64,000 nt of DNA. Source: Methylobacterium radiotolerans JCM 2831 (GTDB lineage Bacteria; Pseudomonadota; Alphaproteobacteria; Rhizobiales; Beijerinckiaceae). Under the pieces are notes generated by a model. The model was not told the DNA's origin. It saw only the letters and a list, made by a program, of their open reading frames with translations, and searched no databases. The position numbers and the translations under genes were made by a program. Below are positions 17,084 to 26,089 of the stretch, in pieces; position 1 is the first letter of the stretch, and the number at the start of each line of letters is the position of its first letter. The stretch is from NCBI RefSeq assembly GCF_000019725.1, contig NC_010505.1, positions 1,364,001-1,428,000 of the forward strand. Direction: 5' to 3'.

Positions 17084-17947
17084 TCAGCCCGCGAAGGCGC
17101 GGGGCGGCAGGCCGGCGACGCCGACGTCGAGCTCGAACAGCGCGCCGGCCTCCGGCACGTGCTCGGCCCCCCGCGCCGCCGAGGTGACGAACAGCCGGTC
17201 GAGGCCGGGGCCCGCGAAGGCGCAGCTGGTGATGTTGGGGGCGGGCAGGGGGATCGCGCGCACGAGGCGCCCCTCGGGATCGAAGCGGCTGAGCCGGCCG
17301 CCGCCCCAGTGGGCGATCCACAGGCAGCCCTCTTCATCCGTGGTCATGCCGTCGGGCCAGCCCCAGGCGTCGGGGAAGCGCAGGAAGGGCCGCTTGCCCG
17401 TCAGCGCGCCGTCGGCGGCGAGGTCGAAGGCGTAGACCGTCCGGGCGGCGCTGTCGCTGTGATAGAGGATCCGGCCGTCGCGGCTGAAGGTCGGCCCGTT
17501 GGCGACGCCGTAGCTGGTGTCCATCCGCCGCCACGTCAGGTCCGGATCGAGCCGGTGCAGGGAGCCCGACACCGCGGTCTCGGCCTGGTGCATGCTCCCG
17601 GCCCAGATCCGTCCGGCGCCGTCGACCTTGGCGTCGTTCAGGCGATTGTCCGGGTCGTCGGGCTCGGGGTCGCCGATCGGCACGAGGCGACCGGCCTCCA
17701 GGTCGTAGGTCGCGAAGCCGCTCTTCAGCCCGACGATGAAGTCGCGCCGGCCGGCGCGGGGGATGATCCAGCCGAGCGGTTCGGGGAACGGGCGCGTGCC
17801 GGTCGCGCCGTCGGCGAGGTCGAGCCAGTTCAGGGCCGGCGCCTCGATATCGACCCAGAACAGCACGCCCCGCTCCGGAACCCAGACCGGGCCCTCGCCG
17901 AGCCGGTCGCGCCGGGAGCGAGCGAGGATGCGGATCCGCGGGTCCAT
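17084..17947 (-). CDS. SMP-30/gluconolactonase family sugar lactonase
   Basis: This 287-residue six-bladed beta-propeller lactonase hydrolyses aldonolactones with a divalent metal. Metal ligands expected for the family are seen: the Glu in RLGEGPVW, Asn in NRLNDAKVD, Asn in VANGPTFS and Asp in WGWPDGMTTDEEG. In this island it should open the lactone made by the aldose 1-dehydrogenase encoded at 25077. It shares a strand with the sugar transporter 29 bases upstream, so the two probably form an operon. The precise sugar, L-arabinose, D-xylose or D-galactose, cannot be read from the sequence. Confidence 0.88.
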   Translation of the reverse strand: MDPRIRILARSRRDRLGEGPVWVPERGVLFWVDIEAPALNWLDLADGATGTRPFPEPLGWIIPRAGRRDFIVGLKSGFATYDLEAGRLVPIGDPEPDDPDNRLNDAKVDGAGRIWAGSMHQAETAVSGSLHRLDPDLTWRRMDTSYGVANGPTFSRDGRILYHSDSAARTVYAFDLAADGALTGKRPFLRFPDAWGWPDGMTTDEEGCLWIAHWGGGRLSRFDPEGRLVRAIPLPAPNITSCAFAGPGLDRLFVTSAARGAEHVPEAGALFELDVGVAGLPPRAFAG

Positions 17948-17976
17948 GGCCGTGCCCTCCCCCCTCCGGCGGACGC

Positions 17977-19218
17977 TCAGGCGCCCGCCGGGCGCGGCGC
18001 CGCGGCGCCGGTGCGGCTGCCCCAGAGCGCGTAGAACAGGACGTAGAGCTCGCAGGCGGCGGTGATCAGGAAGGAGCGCTGCAGCCCGAACCGGTCCGCC
18101 GCCCAGCCCTGCACCACCACCAGCGACCCGCCCGCGATCGCCATGATCAGCAGTCCGGCCCCCTCCTCGGTGAGGGGGCCGAGGCCGCGGATGCCCAGGG
18201 TGAAGATCGTCGGGAACATGATCGCGTGGAACAGGCCGACCGAGATCAGCGCCCACAGGGCGAGGTGGCTGGTCGCGAAGGTCGCCACCAGCATCACCGC
18301 GCAGGCGCCGATCGCCGCGCCGGCCAGGACGGTCTCGGCCGGGCGCCGCTGCATCAGGTAGCTGCCGACGAAGCGGCCGACCATCATGCCGCCCCAGAGC
18401 AGGAACAGGTAGCGCGAGGCCTGGGCGTGGGTCAGGGCGCCGATCTCGGGCTGCGACACGAAGTTGATGAACAGGTTCGACACCCCGATCTCGGCGATCA
18501 GGTAGATGAAGATCGCCGGCACGCCGAGCACGAGGTTGCGGTGGCGCCAGAGCGACAGCCCGGCGCGCTCGGCCTTGGCGGCCCGGGCCGCGGCGCCGCC
18601 GGCACCGCCGGCACCGCCGGACCCGCCGGACCCGCCTATGGCGGGCAGGGGGAAGCGGGCGATGACCGCGGCGAGGACGACGAGGATCACCGCCACGATC
18701 AGGTAGGGCAGCTGCACCGACTGCGCGTCCGCCAGGCGCTCGGCCGGGGTCAGGCTGGCCCCGGCGGCGGCGTTGCCCGAGGCGGAGCGGCCGAGGATCA
18801 GGTAGCCGCCGAACAGCGGCGCCAGGGTCGTCCCGAGGGAGTTGAACGCCTGCACGAGGTTGAGCCGCGCCGGGGCGCTCTCGGCCGGGCCGACCACCGC
18901 CACGTAGGGGTTCGCGGCGACCTGCAGCAGGGTGATGCCGCTGGCGATCACGAACAGGGCCGTGAGCGTGATCGCGTAGGAGACTCGGTGGGCGGCCAGG
19001 ATCATGCCGAGCGTGCCCAGCGCCATGATGCCCAGCCCCGCCACCAGGGCGCGCTGGTAGCCGACCCGCTCGATCAGCTTGGCCGCCGGGATCGAGGCGA
19101 CGAAGTAGGCGATGAACCAGACGGACTCGATCAGCGTGGTCTGCGTGTAATCGAGGTCGAACACGCTGCGCAGGTGCGGCAGCAGCGTGTTGTTGATGAC
19201 CGTGATGAAGCCCCACAT
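17977..19218 (-). CDS. Sugar MFS transporter (FucP/GluP-like), 5' end apparently frameshifted
   Basis: The 413 residues from ATG 19218 form a twelve-helix major-facilitator sugar/H+ symporter of the FucP/GluP type (TVINNTLLPHLRSVF, YTQTTLIESVWFIAYF). A Gly/Ala/Ser loop made of nine-base repeats (about 18597-18640) joins the two halves. The conserved first helix continues upstream in frame (YRPALSLLASLFF before Met), yet no ATG, GTG or TTG lies there before a stop at 19366-19368. An ATG at 19310 with a good AGAGG site is in another frame; one extra G in the run near 19264-19268 would join MAGPIATAG to GYRPALSLL. So the true start is probably 19310, with a one-base deletion or sequencing error. 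Confidence 0.8.
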   Translation of the reverse strand: MWGFITVINNTLLPHLRSVFDLDYTQTTLIESVWFIAYFVASIPAAKLIERVGYQRALVAGLGIMALGTLGMILAAHRVSYAITLTALFVIASGITLLQVAANPYVAVVGPAESAPARLNLVQAFNSLGTTLAPLFGGYLILGRSASGNAAAGASLTPAERLADAQSVQLPYLIVAVILVVLAAVIARFPLPAIGGSGGSGGAGGAGGAAARAAKAERAGLSLWRHRNLVLGVPAIFIYLIAEIGVSNLFINFVSQPEIGALTHAQASRYLFLLWGGMMVGRFVGSYLMQRRPAETVLAGAAIGACAVMLVATFATSHLALWALISVGLFHAIMFPTIFTLGIRGLGPLTEEGAGLLIMAIAGGSLVVVQGWAADRFGLQRSFLITAACELYVLFYALWGSRTGAAAPRPAGA

Positions 19219-19310
19219 GAAGAACAGGCTCGCCAGCAGCGACAGGGCCGGGCGGTAGCCGCCCCCGTCCGGGGCGCCGCGGTCCCAGCGGTCGCGATCG
19301 GTCCTGCCAT

Positions 19311-19470
19311 CGGGCGTTGTCCTCTGCCTTCCGGGCCGCCTTGTCGGGGTCCCGTGTTGTCCCTTTTATTTGTCTGAGTATATAGCGGGTTCGCGGACGT
19401 CAACCGCGAGCCCCGCCGCGGGCCGGCGCAGGACCGGCGCGGCGGGCGGAGTCACGAGGGGGAGAACGCG
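19311..19470. promoter_or_regulatory. Divergent promoter region of the sugar-oxidation island
   Basis: This short gap separates the leftward transporter-lactonase pair from the rightward mutarotase-dehydratase pair. An AT-rich core (about 19360-19386, with TTTTATTTGTCTGAG and a TATATAG) is the obvious place for back-to-back promoters and an operator for the nearby FadR-type regulator. No symmetrical site was identified with confidence. Confidence 0.4.
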
Positions 19471-20634
19471 ATGCGTGGAGTGGGATCCCTGGCGCTGTGC
19501 GCCTGTGCGGCCCTGCCGGGCCTGACGCCAGCACCGGCCCGGGCGGCCGAGCCGACCCGGACGGTGTTCGGCACGCTGCCGGACGGCCGGACGGTCGAGG
19601 AGGTGACGCTGACGAACGGCAAGGGCCTCACGGCGCGGATCCTGTCCTGGGGGGCGCTCCTGCGGAGCCTCGACGTGCCGGACCGGTCCGGCAAGGCCGC
19701 GGACGTGGTGCTCGGCTACAACGACCTCGCCTCCTACCTGACCAGGGGCAGCTATTTCGGCGCGAGCGTCGGGCGCTACGCCAACCGCATCCGCGCCGGG
19801 CGCTTCACCCTCGACGGCCAAGCCTACACCCTGGCCACCAACGACGGCCCGAACGCCCTGCACGGCGGCGCGGCCGGCTTCGACAAGCGGCTCTGGACGA
19901 TCACCGCGGTCAAGGGCGGCGCGGCCCCCTCGGTCACCCTGCGCTACGTCAGTCCGGACGGCGAGGAGGGCTATCCCGGCACGCTGACGGCGACCGCCAC
20001 CTACGCGCTGGACGACACGAACACGCTCACGGTCACCTACGAGGCGACCACCGACAAGCCGACGATCGTCAACCTGACCAACCACAGCTTCTTCAACCTC
20101 GCGGGCGAGGGCTCGGGCCGCTCCATCCTCGACCAGACCCTGACGATCCCGGCGGAGCGCTTCACGCCGGTCGACGCCACCCTGATCCCGACCGGGGAGA
20201 TCCTGCCGGTGGCCGGCACGCCCTTCGACTTCCGCGAGCCCGCGGTGATCGGCGCGCGGATCCGCGACGGGCGGGACGTGCAGATCGTGCGCGGGCGCGG
20301 CTACGACCACAACTGGGTCGTGACCGACGCGCCCACGGCCGAGCCGCACCCCGTGGCGCGGGTCGAGGATCCGGAGTCGGGCCGCGTCCTCGACGTGGCG
20401 AGCAACCAGCCCGGCCTCCAGTTCTACGCCGGCAACTTCCTCAACGCGACCGCGGTCGGTAAATCCGGCCTCGCCTACCGCCAGTCGGACGCCCTGGCGC
20501 TGGAGCCGGAGCTGTTCCCCGACACGCCGAACCGGCCGGCCTTCGGCTCGGCGCGGCTCGATCCCGGCAAGACCTACCGGAACGTCATCACCTACCGCTT
20601 CTCGACCAGCCCCGCCCACCGGACCCAGAAATGA
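19471..20634 (+). CDS. galM: Aldose 1-epimerase (mutarotase), exported
   Basis: This 387-residue galactose-mutarotase-fold enzyme interconverts alpha and beta aldose anomers. A signal peptide ([25 protein letters not shown]) points to the periplasm. The catalytic residues are in place: His in NALHGG, His in NLTNHSFFN and Glu in [11 protein letters not shown]. The start has GGGGGAG at a good distance. Its stop overlaps the start of the dehydratase gene by four bases. It would supply the beta-anomer to the sugar oxidation pathway encoded around it. Confidence 0.9.
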   Translation: MRGVGSLALCACAALPGLTPAPARAAEPTRTVFGTLPDGRTVEEVTLTNGKGLTARILSWGALLRSLDVPDRSGKAADVVLGYNDLASYLTRGSYFGASVGRYANRIRAGRFTLDGQAYTLATNDGPNALHGGAAGFDKRLWTITAVKGGAAPSVTLRYVSPDGEEGYPGTLTATATYALDDTNTLTVTYEATTDKPTIVNLTNHSFFNLAGEGSGRSILDQTLTIPAERFTPVDATLIPTGEILPVAGTPFDFREPAVIGARIRDGRDVQIVRGRGYDHNWVVTDAPTAEPHPVARVEDPESGRVLDVASNQPGLQFYAGNFLNATAVGKSGLAYRQSDALALEPELFPDTPNRPAFGSARLDPGKTYRNVITYRFSTSPAHRTQK

Positions 20635-22430
20635 CCGACCGACCGACTGCACGGCCCCTGCGCTCGCGCGCGTGGTTCGACAACCCCGACAATATCGACA
20701 TGACGGCGCTCTACCTGGAGCGCTACCTGAACTTCGGCCTCAGCCTGGAGGAGCTGCGCTCGGGCAAGCCGATCATCGGCATCGCCCAGACCGGCTCGGA
20801 CCTGTCCCCGTGCAATCGCCACCACCTCGTCCTCGCGGAGCGGATCCGCGAGGGCATCCGCGAGGCGGGCGGGATCGTCCTCGAATTCCCCGTCCACCCG
20901 ATCCAGGAGACCGGCAAGCGGCCGACCGCGGGCCTCGACCGCAACCTCGCCTATCTGGGCCTCGTGGAGCTGCTCTACGGCTACCCCCTCGACGGGGTCG
21001 TGCTGACCACGGGCTGCGACAAGACCACCCCGGCCTGCCTGATGGCGGCCGCCACCGTGAACATCCCGGCCATCGCCCTGTCGGTGGGGCCGATGCTCAA
21101 CGGCTGGTTCAAGGGCCAGCGCACGGGCTCGGGCACGATCGTCTGGAAGGCCCGCGAGATGCTGGCGGCCGGCGAGATCGACCACGACGGCTTCATCAAG
21201 CTGGTGACCTCGTCGGCGCCCTCGACCGGCTTCTGCAACACGATGGGCACCGCCACCACGATGAACACGCTCGCCGAGGCGCTCGGCATGATGCTGCCCG
21301 GCTCGGCCGCGATCCCGGCGCCCTACCGCGACCGGCAGGAGGCCGCCTACCTGACCGGCAAGCGCATCGTCGCCATGGTGGCCGAGGACCTGAAGCCCTC
21401 CGACATCCTGACCCGCGACGCCTTCCTCAACGCCATCGCGGTCAATTCCGCGATCGGCGGCTCGACCAACGCGCCGATCCACCTCGCGGCGATCGCCCGG
21501 CACATGGGAGTCGAGCTCGACATCGCGGACTGGCAGACCCACGGGCTCGACGTGCCGCTCCTCGTCAACCTGCAGCCGGCGGGCGCCTATCTCGGCGAGG
21601 ATTACTACCGCGCCGGCAGCTTGCCCGCGGTCGTGGCGCAGCTCATGCGCCGCGGCCTGATCCGCGAGGGCGCGCTGACGGTGAACGGGCGCACCCTCGG
21701 CGACAATTGCCGGGGCGCGGCGATCGAGGACGAGGACGTGATCCGGCCGATCGACCGGCCGCTCAAGGAGGCGGCGGGCTTCCTGGTCCTGCGCGGCAAC
21801 CTGTTCGACGCCGCGGTCATGAAGACCAGCGTCATCGGCGCGGAGTTCCGCAGCCGCTACCTGTCGAACCCGGAGGATCCGGACGCCTTCGAGGGTCCCG
21901 TCGTGGTGTTCGACGGGCCGGAGGATTACCACGCCCGGATCGACGACCCGAGCCTCGGCATCACCGAGGAGACCCTCCTGGTCATGCGCGGGGCCGGGCC
22001 CGTGGGCTACCCGGGGGCCGCCGAGGTGGTGAACATGCGCCCGCCCGCGCAGCTGATCCGGGCCGGCGTGCACGCGCTGCCCTGCCTCGGCGACGGGCGC
22101 CAGTCCGGCACCTCCGGGTCGCCGTCGATCCTCAACGCCTCGCCCGAGGCGGCGGCCGGCGGCGGCCTCGCGCTCCTGCGCACCGGCGACCGGGTGCGGA
22201 TCGACCTGCGCCGCGGCACCGCCGACATGCTGGTCGACGCCGACGAGATCGCGCGCCGGCGCGAGGCGCTGGAGGCGGCGGGCGGCTACGCCTATCCGGC
22301 GTCGCAGACGCCCTGGCAGGCGATGCAGCGCGCCGCGGTGGGGCAGATGCACACCGGGGCCATCCTGGAGGGCGCCGAGGCGTTCCAGCGCATCGCGCAG
22401 ACGCGGGGCGTGCCGCGCGACAACCACTGA
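20631..22430 (+). CDS. IlvD/Edd-family sugar-acid dehydratase (arabonate/xylonate type)
   Basis: The 599-residue iron-sulfur dehydratase belongs to the IlvD/Edd family, in the branch acting on pentonic acids. Cluster and metal residues are seen in [18 protein letters not shown] and [14 protein letters not shown]. The C-terminal [14 protein letters not shown] segment fits sugar-acid dehydratases. It should convert L-arabonate, D-xylonate or a similar acid to the 2-keto-3-deoxy acid. The position with lactonase, AraD1-like enzyme and aldose dehydrogenase supports this over a branched-chain amino-acid role. It is coupled to galM by an ATGA overlap. Confidence 0.88.
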   Translation: MTDRPTARPLRSRAWFDNPDNIDMTALYLERYLNFGLSLEELRSGKPIIGIAQTGSDLSPCNRHHLVLAERIREGIREAGGIVLEFPVHPIQETGKRPTAGLDRNLAYLGLVELLYGYPLDGVVLTTGCDKTTPACLMAAATVNIPAIALSVGPMLNGWFKGQRTGSGTIVWKAREMLAAGEIDHDGFIKLVTSSAPSTGFCNTMGTATTMNTLAEALGMMLPGSAAIPAPYRDRQEAAYLTGKRIVAMVAEDLKPSDILTRDAFLNAIAVNSAIGGSTNAPIHLAAIARHMGVELDIADWQTHGLDVPLLVNLQPAGAYLGEDYYRAGSLPAVVAQLMRRGLIREGALTVNGRTLGDNCRGAAIEDEDVIRPIDRPLKEAAGFLVLRGNLFDAAVMKTSVIGAEFRSRYLSNPEDPDAFEGPVVVFDGPEDYHARIDDPSLGITEETLLVMRGAGPVGYPGAAEVVNMRPPAQLIRAGVHALPCLGDGRQSGTSGSPSILNASPEAAAGGGLALLRTGDRVRIDLRRGTADMLVDADEIARRREALEAAGGYAYPASQTPWQAMQRAAVGQMHTGAILEGAEAFQRIAQTRGVPRDNH

Positions 22431-22457
22431 GGCCGCTGAGGCCCCTGAGGCCACTCG

Positions 22458-22478
22458 GCCGCTGTCCGGGCCAGCGGC
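22458..22478. terminator. Hairpin between convergent dehydratase and FadR-type genes
   Basis: A seven-base stem (GCCGCTG / CAGCGGC) with a seven-base loop lies in the 66-base gap between two converging genes. There is no T-run, so it is a possible two-way terminator only. Confidence 0.4.
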
Positions 22479-22496
22479 ACCCCGCCGCCGGCACCG

Positions 22497-23237
22497 TCAG
22501 GGCCGCATCGCCAGCTCCGTGTCGGCGAGGGCGAGGCGGACCAGCTCGGTCATGGTCGCGCGGGCGGCGTCCGGGTCGCCCGCCACGATCGCGTCGTAGA
22601 GGGCGCGGTGATCCGGCATCGGGTCCCGGGGCAGGCCCTGGCGGCGGTGCTTGAAGATCGTCGTCCACGTGACCGCGGCGGCGATGGAGCTCGACAGGGC
22701 CATCAGCGCCCCGTTGCGGGCCGCTTCCAGGATCGTGTTGTGGAAGGCCTGGTCGGCGGCCCGCCCGGCCTCGGTGGCGAGGCCGTGGCGACCCATCTCC
22801 TCCAGGGCGTGGCCCATCCGGGCGATGTCGAGGCCCGAGCGCCGCTCGGCCGCGAGCGCGGCCGCGGCCGGCTCGACGATCATCCGCAGCTCGAACAGGT
22901 CGCGGATGAAGGACTCGCTCGGCTCCGACTCGAAGGCCCAGGCGAGGATGTCGGGATCGAGCAGGTTCCAGCGGCTGCGCTGGCTGACGCGGGTGCCGGT
23001 GCGCGGGCGGCTCTCGACGAGCCCCTTGGCGCTCAGGATGCGGATCGCCTCGCGATAGGCGGTGCACGAGACGTTCAATTTCTCAGAGAATTCGATCTCC
23101 CCGGGCAGCACGTCCCCGGGCGCGTAGCGGCCGCCCAGGATCGCCACACCGAGATCGCGGGCGACCGAGCCGTGGATGCGGCGCGTCCCCGTGGCGAGGG
23201 GCAGCGTGATGTTCTCCGGGCCGCGCTCCTGCCTCAC
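22497..23237 (-). CDS. FadR-family (GntR/FCD) transcriptional regulator
   Basis: The product (246 residues) has an N-terminal winged helix (GGRYAPGDVLPGEIEFSEK, then SCTAYREAIRILSAKGLVESRP) and a C-terminal all-helical FCD ligand domain with metal-binding residues (LRMIVEPAAAALAAE, AFHNTILEA, DHRALYDAI). Members bind sugar acids or other carboxylates and usually repress nearby catabolic genes. Start GTG 23237 has GGAGG eight bases upstream; GTG 23246 is closer to that site than usual. Set between the two halves of the oxidation island, it is the likely regulator of both. Confidence 0.87.
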   Translation of the reverse strand: MRQERGPENITLPLATGTRRIHGSVARDLGVAILGGRYAPGDVLPGEIEFSEKLNVSCTAYREAIRILSAKGLVESRPRTGTRVSQRSRWNLLDPDILAWAFESEPSESFIRDLFELRMIVEPAAAALAAERRSGLDIARMGHALEEMGRHGLATEAGRAADQAFHNTILEAARNGALMALSSSIAAAVTWTTIFKHRRQGLPRDPMPDHRALYDAIVAGDPDAARATMTELVRLALADTELAMRP

Positions 23238-23384
23238 CTCGTCCACCTCCGGTCCGGGCCACCGGATCGGGGCAGGAACGGCGCGATCGTATCCTGAAGT
23301 TGTAGGAGCGGAAAGGGGAGCGCCCGCCGCACCGGGATCGCGGTCGCGCTTGCGGGCGGAGGCGAACTGCCCTAGCTTAATTGT

Positions 23385-24023
23385 ATGAGTAGTGAACCGC
23401 CAGGGTCCGCCACGATCCGCGGCAGCGTCCTCATCGGCGCCGCCGACGTGGCCACGGTACAGGTCTTCCGGGCCGTCGGTCCCGCCACCGGCGCGGCCCT
23501 GGAGCCGGCCTTCTCGGCCGCCGGCCCGGCGGAGGTCGAGGCCGCCTGCGCGCTGGCGGCGGCATCGCCGCACGCCTCCGAGAGGCCCCTAGCAACACGC
23601 GCGCGCTGTCTCGAGGCTGTCGCCGACGGCATCGCCGAACTCGCCGCGCCGCTCGTCGCGCGGGCGACGGGCGAGACGGGCCTGCCGCGCGCGCGGCCCG
23701 AGGACGAGCGCGCCGGCACGGTCGAGCAGCTGCACCTGTTGGCGGATCCGGTCCGGTCGGCCCGAAGGGTCGGCCGGGTCCTGGCGAACGGCTGGCCGGC
23801 CGGCGTGGAGGTCGCCCCCGCGATGGGGCATGGCGGCCCGTTCCCGGCGACCTCGGACGGCCGCAGCAGCGCGGTCGGACCGCTGGCGATCGAGCGGTTC
23901 CTGCGGCCGGTCTGCTACCGGGACCTGCGCGACGCGCTGCCGCCGCCGCCCCTGCGCCCGGACGATCCCTGGCACCTCGCGCGCCGGATCGACGGCGCTC
24001 TCGCCCCGCAACCCGGCCGCTGA
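23385..24023 (+). pseudogene. Internally deleted ketoglutarate-semialdehyde dehydrogenase (NADP-type aldehyde dehydrogenase)
   Basis: The 212-residue frame joins the first 120 or so residues of an NADP-dependent aldehyde dehydrogenase (FRAVGPATGAALEPAF, ETGLPRARPEDERAGTVEQL) to its last 85 (VLANGWPAGVEVAPAMGHGG, AIERFLRPVCY). In the alpha-ketoglutarate semialdehyde dehydrogenase group these parts are about 310 residues apart, full length being near 525. The missing middle holds the cofactor site and the catalytic Glu and Cys. The junction is near 23757 and keeps the frame. Intact, the enzyme would perform the last step of the pathway around it. As it stands it cannot be a dehydrogenase. Confidence 0.82.
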
Positions 24024-24094
24024 CAGGCCGCCGCGCGACCCTCGACGGCCGCGCGTTCGGGACGCCCCGGAGCGGTCGTCCCCGGGAGGACCAG

Positions 24095-25075
24095 ATGGGA
24101 CAATCACTCCTACAATTCCGCGCCGCCGACGGGCAGCGGGGCCTCGCGCTGCTCGCCGACGGCCGGGCGCGGCGGGTGCTCGGCGTCGACAGCGTGCTCG
24201 CCCTGGCGCAGAGGGCCCTCGCGGCGGGGGACGATCTGGCCGCGACGGCGGAGCGGGCGGGGCTCGGCGCGCCCGTCGATCTCGACGCGGTCCGGCTCCT
24301 GCCGCCGATCGACCACGCCGACCCCGCCCACCTGCTGCTGAGCGGCACCGGCCTGACGCATCTCGGCTCCGCGGAGGGCCGCGACGCGATGCACCGCGCG
24401 GCGGCCGCCGATCCGGCCCCGACCGACTCGATGCGGATGTTCCGGATGGGCGTCGAGGGCGGCAAGCCGGCGCCGGGCGAGGCCGGCGCGCAGCCCGAAT
24501 GGTTCTACAAGGGCGACGGCTCCGGCCTCGTCGCCTCCGGGGAGCCGCTGGTCTCGCCCGCCTTCGCGCGCGACGGCGGCGAGGAGCCGGAGATCGCCGG
24601 GATCTACCTGATCGACGCCGACGGAACGCCGGTGCGCCTCGGCTTCGCCCTGGCGAACGAGTTCTCGGACCACGTGACCGAGCGCGGCAACTACCTGTGG
24701 CTCGCCCATTCCAAGCTCCGCCCGGCCGCCCTCGGCCCGGAGCTGTGGCTCGGCGCCCTGCCGCCGGACGTGCGCGGCACCAGCCGCATCCTGCGCGACG
24801 GCGCCGTGCTCTGGGAGAAGCCGTTCCTCTCCGGGGAGGCCAACATGTCCCACAGCATCGCCAACCTAGAGCAACACCACTTCAAGTACGGGCCGTTCCG
24901 GCGGCCCGGCGACGTGCACGTCCACTTCTTCGGGACCGCGACCCTGTCGTTCAGCGACGGCGTCGCGACCCGGCCGGGCGACGTCTTCGAGATCGCGGCG
25001 GCGCCGTTCACGCTGCCCCTGCGCAACCCGCTGGCGATCGCGCCGGCGGGCGCACCGTCCGTGCGGGTGCTCTGA
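24095..25075 (+). CDS. AraD1/GguC-family (FAH-fold) 2-keto-3-deoxy sugar-acid dehydratase
   Basis: This 326-residue member of the fumarylacetoacetase-fold superfamily resembles the AraD1/GguC group. The family includes 2-keto-3-deoxy-L-arabonate dehydratases giving alpha-ketoglutarate semialdehyde. Features are GTGLTHLGSAEGRDAM, the metal-site region NEFSDHVTERGNYLW, and EANMSHSIANLEQHHFKYG near the C-terminus. It begins 71 bases after the broken dehydrogenase and ends one base before the next start. In context it takes the product of the IlvD-type dehydratase. The exact substrate is inferred. Confidence 0.85.
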   Translation: MGQSLLQFRAADGQRGLALLADGRARRVLGVDSVLALAQRALAAGDDLAATAERAGLGAPVDLDAVRLLPPIDHADPAHLLLSGTGLTHLGSAEGRDAMHRAAAADPAPTDSMRMFRMGVEGGKPAPGEAGAQPEWFYKGDGSGLVASGEPLVSPAFARDGGEEPEIAGIYLIDADGTPVRLGFALANEFSDHVTERGNYLWLAHSKLRPAALGPELWLGALPPDVRGTSRILRDGAVLWEKPFLSGEANMSHSIANLEQHHFKYGPFRRPGDVHVHFFGTATLSFSDGVATRPGDVFEIAAAPFTLPLRNPLAIAPAGAPSVRVL

Positions 25076-25076
25076 G

Positions 25077-26003
25077 ATGGCGGCCCCGATCCGCATCGGC
25101 CTCGTGGGCGTCGGCAAGATCGCCCGCGACCAGCACCTGCCGGTCCTCGCCGCCTCGCCGGACTACGCGCTCGTGGCGGTGGCGAGCCCGCACGGCGGCC
25201 TCGACGGGGTGCCGAGCTACGCCACGCTGGAGGCGATGCTGGCGGCGCACGGCGACCTCGACGCCGTCGCCCTGTGCCAGCCGCCGCAGGCGCGGTTCGC
25301 GGCGGCCCTGGCGGGGATCGCGGCGGGCCGCCACGTCTTCCTCGAGAAGCCCCCCGGCGCGACGCTGGCCGAGGTCGGGCTCCTGGTCGCGGCCGCGCGG
25401 GACCGGGGCGTGAGCCTGTTCGCGAGCTGGCACTCCCGCTACGCGCCGGGGGTGGAGCCCGCCCGCCGCTGGCTGTCGGGCCGCAGGATCCGGTCGGTGG
25501 CGATCGCCTGGCTGGAGGATGTCCGGCACTGGCACCCGGGCCAGGACTGGATCTGGGACGCGGGCGGGATGGGCGTGTTCGATCCGGGGATCAACGCCCT
25601 GTCGATCGCCACCCACATCCTGCCGCCGTTCTTCCTCACCGGCGCGACCCTGTCGGTGCCGGCGAACCGGCAGGCGCCGATCGCCGCCGACCTGCACTTC
25701 GCGGACGCCGCCGGCACCCCGATCCGCGCCCGGTTCGACTGGCGCCAGACCGGGCCGCAGACCTGGGACATCCGCGTCGAGACCGACGACGGCCCCCTGG
25801 TCCTGTCGCGGGGCGGGGCTGCCCTGTCGATCGCCGGCCGCGACCGGCCGCTCCCGCCCGAAGCGGAGTACCGCGGCCTCTACGACCGCTTCGCCGCCCT
25901 GGTACGCTCCGGCGCCAGCGACGTCGACCTGAATCCGCTGATCCACGCCGCCGACGCCTTCATGCGCGGCGAGCGCCGCACGGTGGAGGCCTTCACGGAC
26001 TGA
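25077..26003 (+). CDS. Gfo/Idh/MocA-family aldose 1-dehydrogenase (galactose/arabinose type)
   Basis: This 308-residue NAD(P)-dependent oxidoreductase has GLVGVGKIARDQHLP at the nucleotide site and the family EKP motif (FLEKPPGATLAE). SWHSRYAPGVEPARRWL and ATHILPPFFLTGATL match D-galactose/L-arabinose 1-dehydrogenases. It should oxidise the aldose to its lactone, the first step of the route continued by lactonase, IlvD-type dehydratase and AraD1. ATG follows the AraD1 stop by one base (TGAGATG), so the two are co-transcribed. Confidence 0.87.
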   Translation: MAAPIRIGLVGVGKIARDQHLPVLAASPDYALVAVASPHGGLDGVPSYATLEAMLAAHGDLDAVALCQPPQARFAAALAGIAAGRHVFLEKPPGATLAEVGLLVAAARDRGVSLFASWHSRYAPGVEPARRWLSGRRIRSVAIAWLEDVRHWHPGQDWIWDAGGMGVFDPGINALSIATHILPPFFLTGATLSVPANRQAPIAADLHFADAAGTPIRARFDWRQTGPQTWDIRVETDDGPLVLSRGGAALSIAGRDRPLPPEAEYRGLYDRFAALVRSGASDVDLNPLIHAADAFMRGERRTVEAFTD

Positions 26004-26089
26004 CCGGACACGGACTGCCCGGGAGGGCCCCTGCGGGACACGAACGCGACAGAGCCAGGCAAGGCCGCGCGGTTAAGGGGGAGTCACAC

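Noticed and set aside
23271..23301. A third EcfG promoter (GGAAC at 23275 with GTT at 23299)
   Set aside because: The spacer is 18 bases before xGTT, outside the accepted 16-17, and the gene downstream is a broken dehydrogenase.
23296..24119. Similar 13-base words (GAAGTTGTAGGAG at 23296 and its near complement CTCCTACAATTCC at 24107) as FadR operator pair
   Set aside because: The words are not symmetrical and the second lies inside the coding region of the AraD1-type gene; two copies are too few to call a site.
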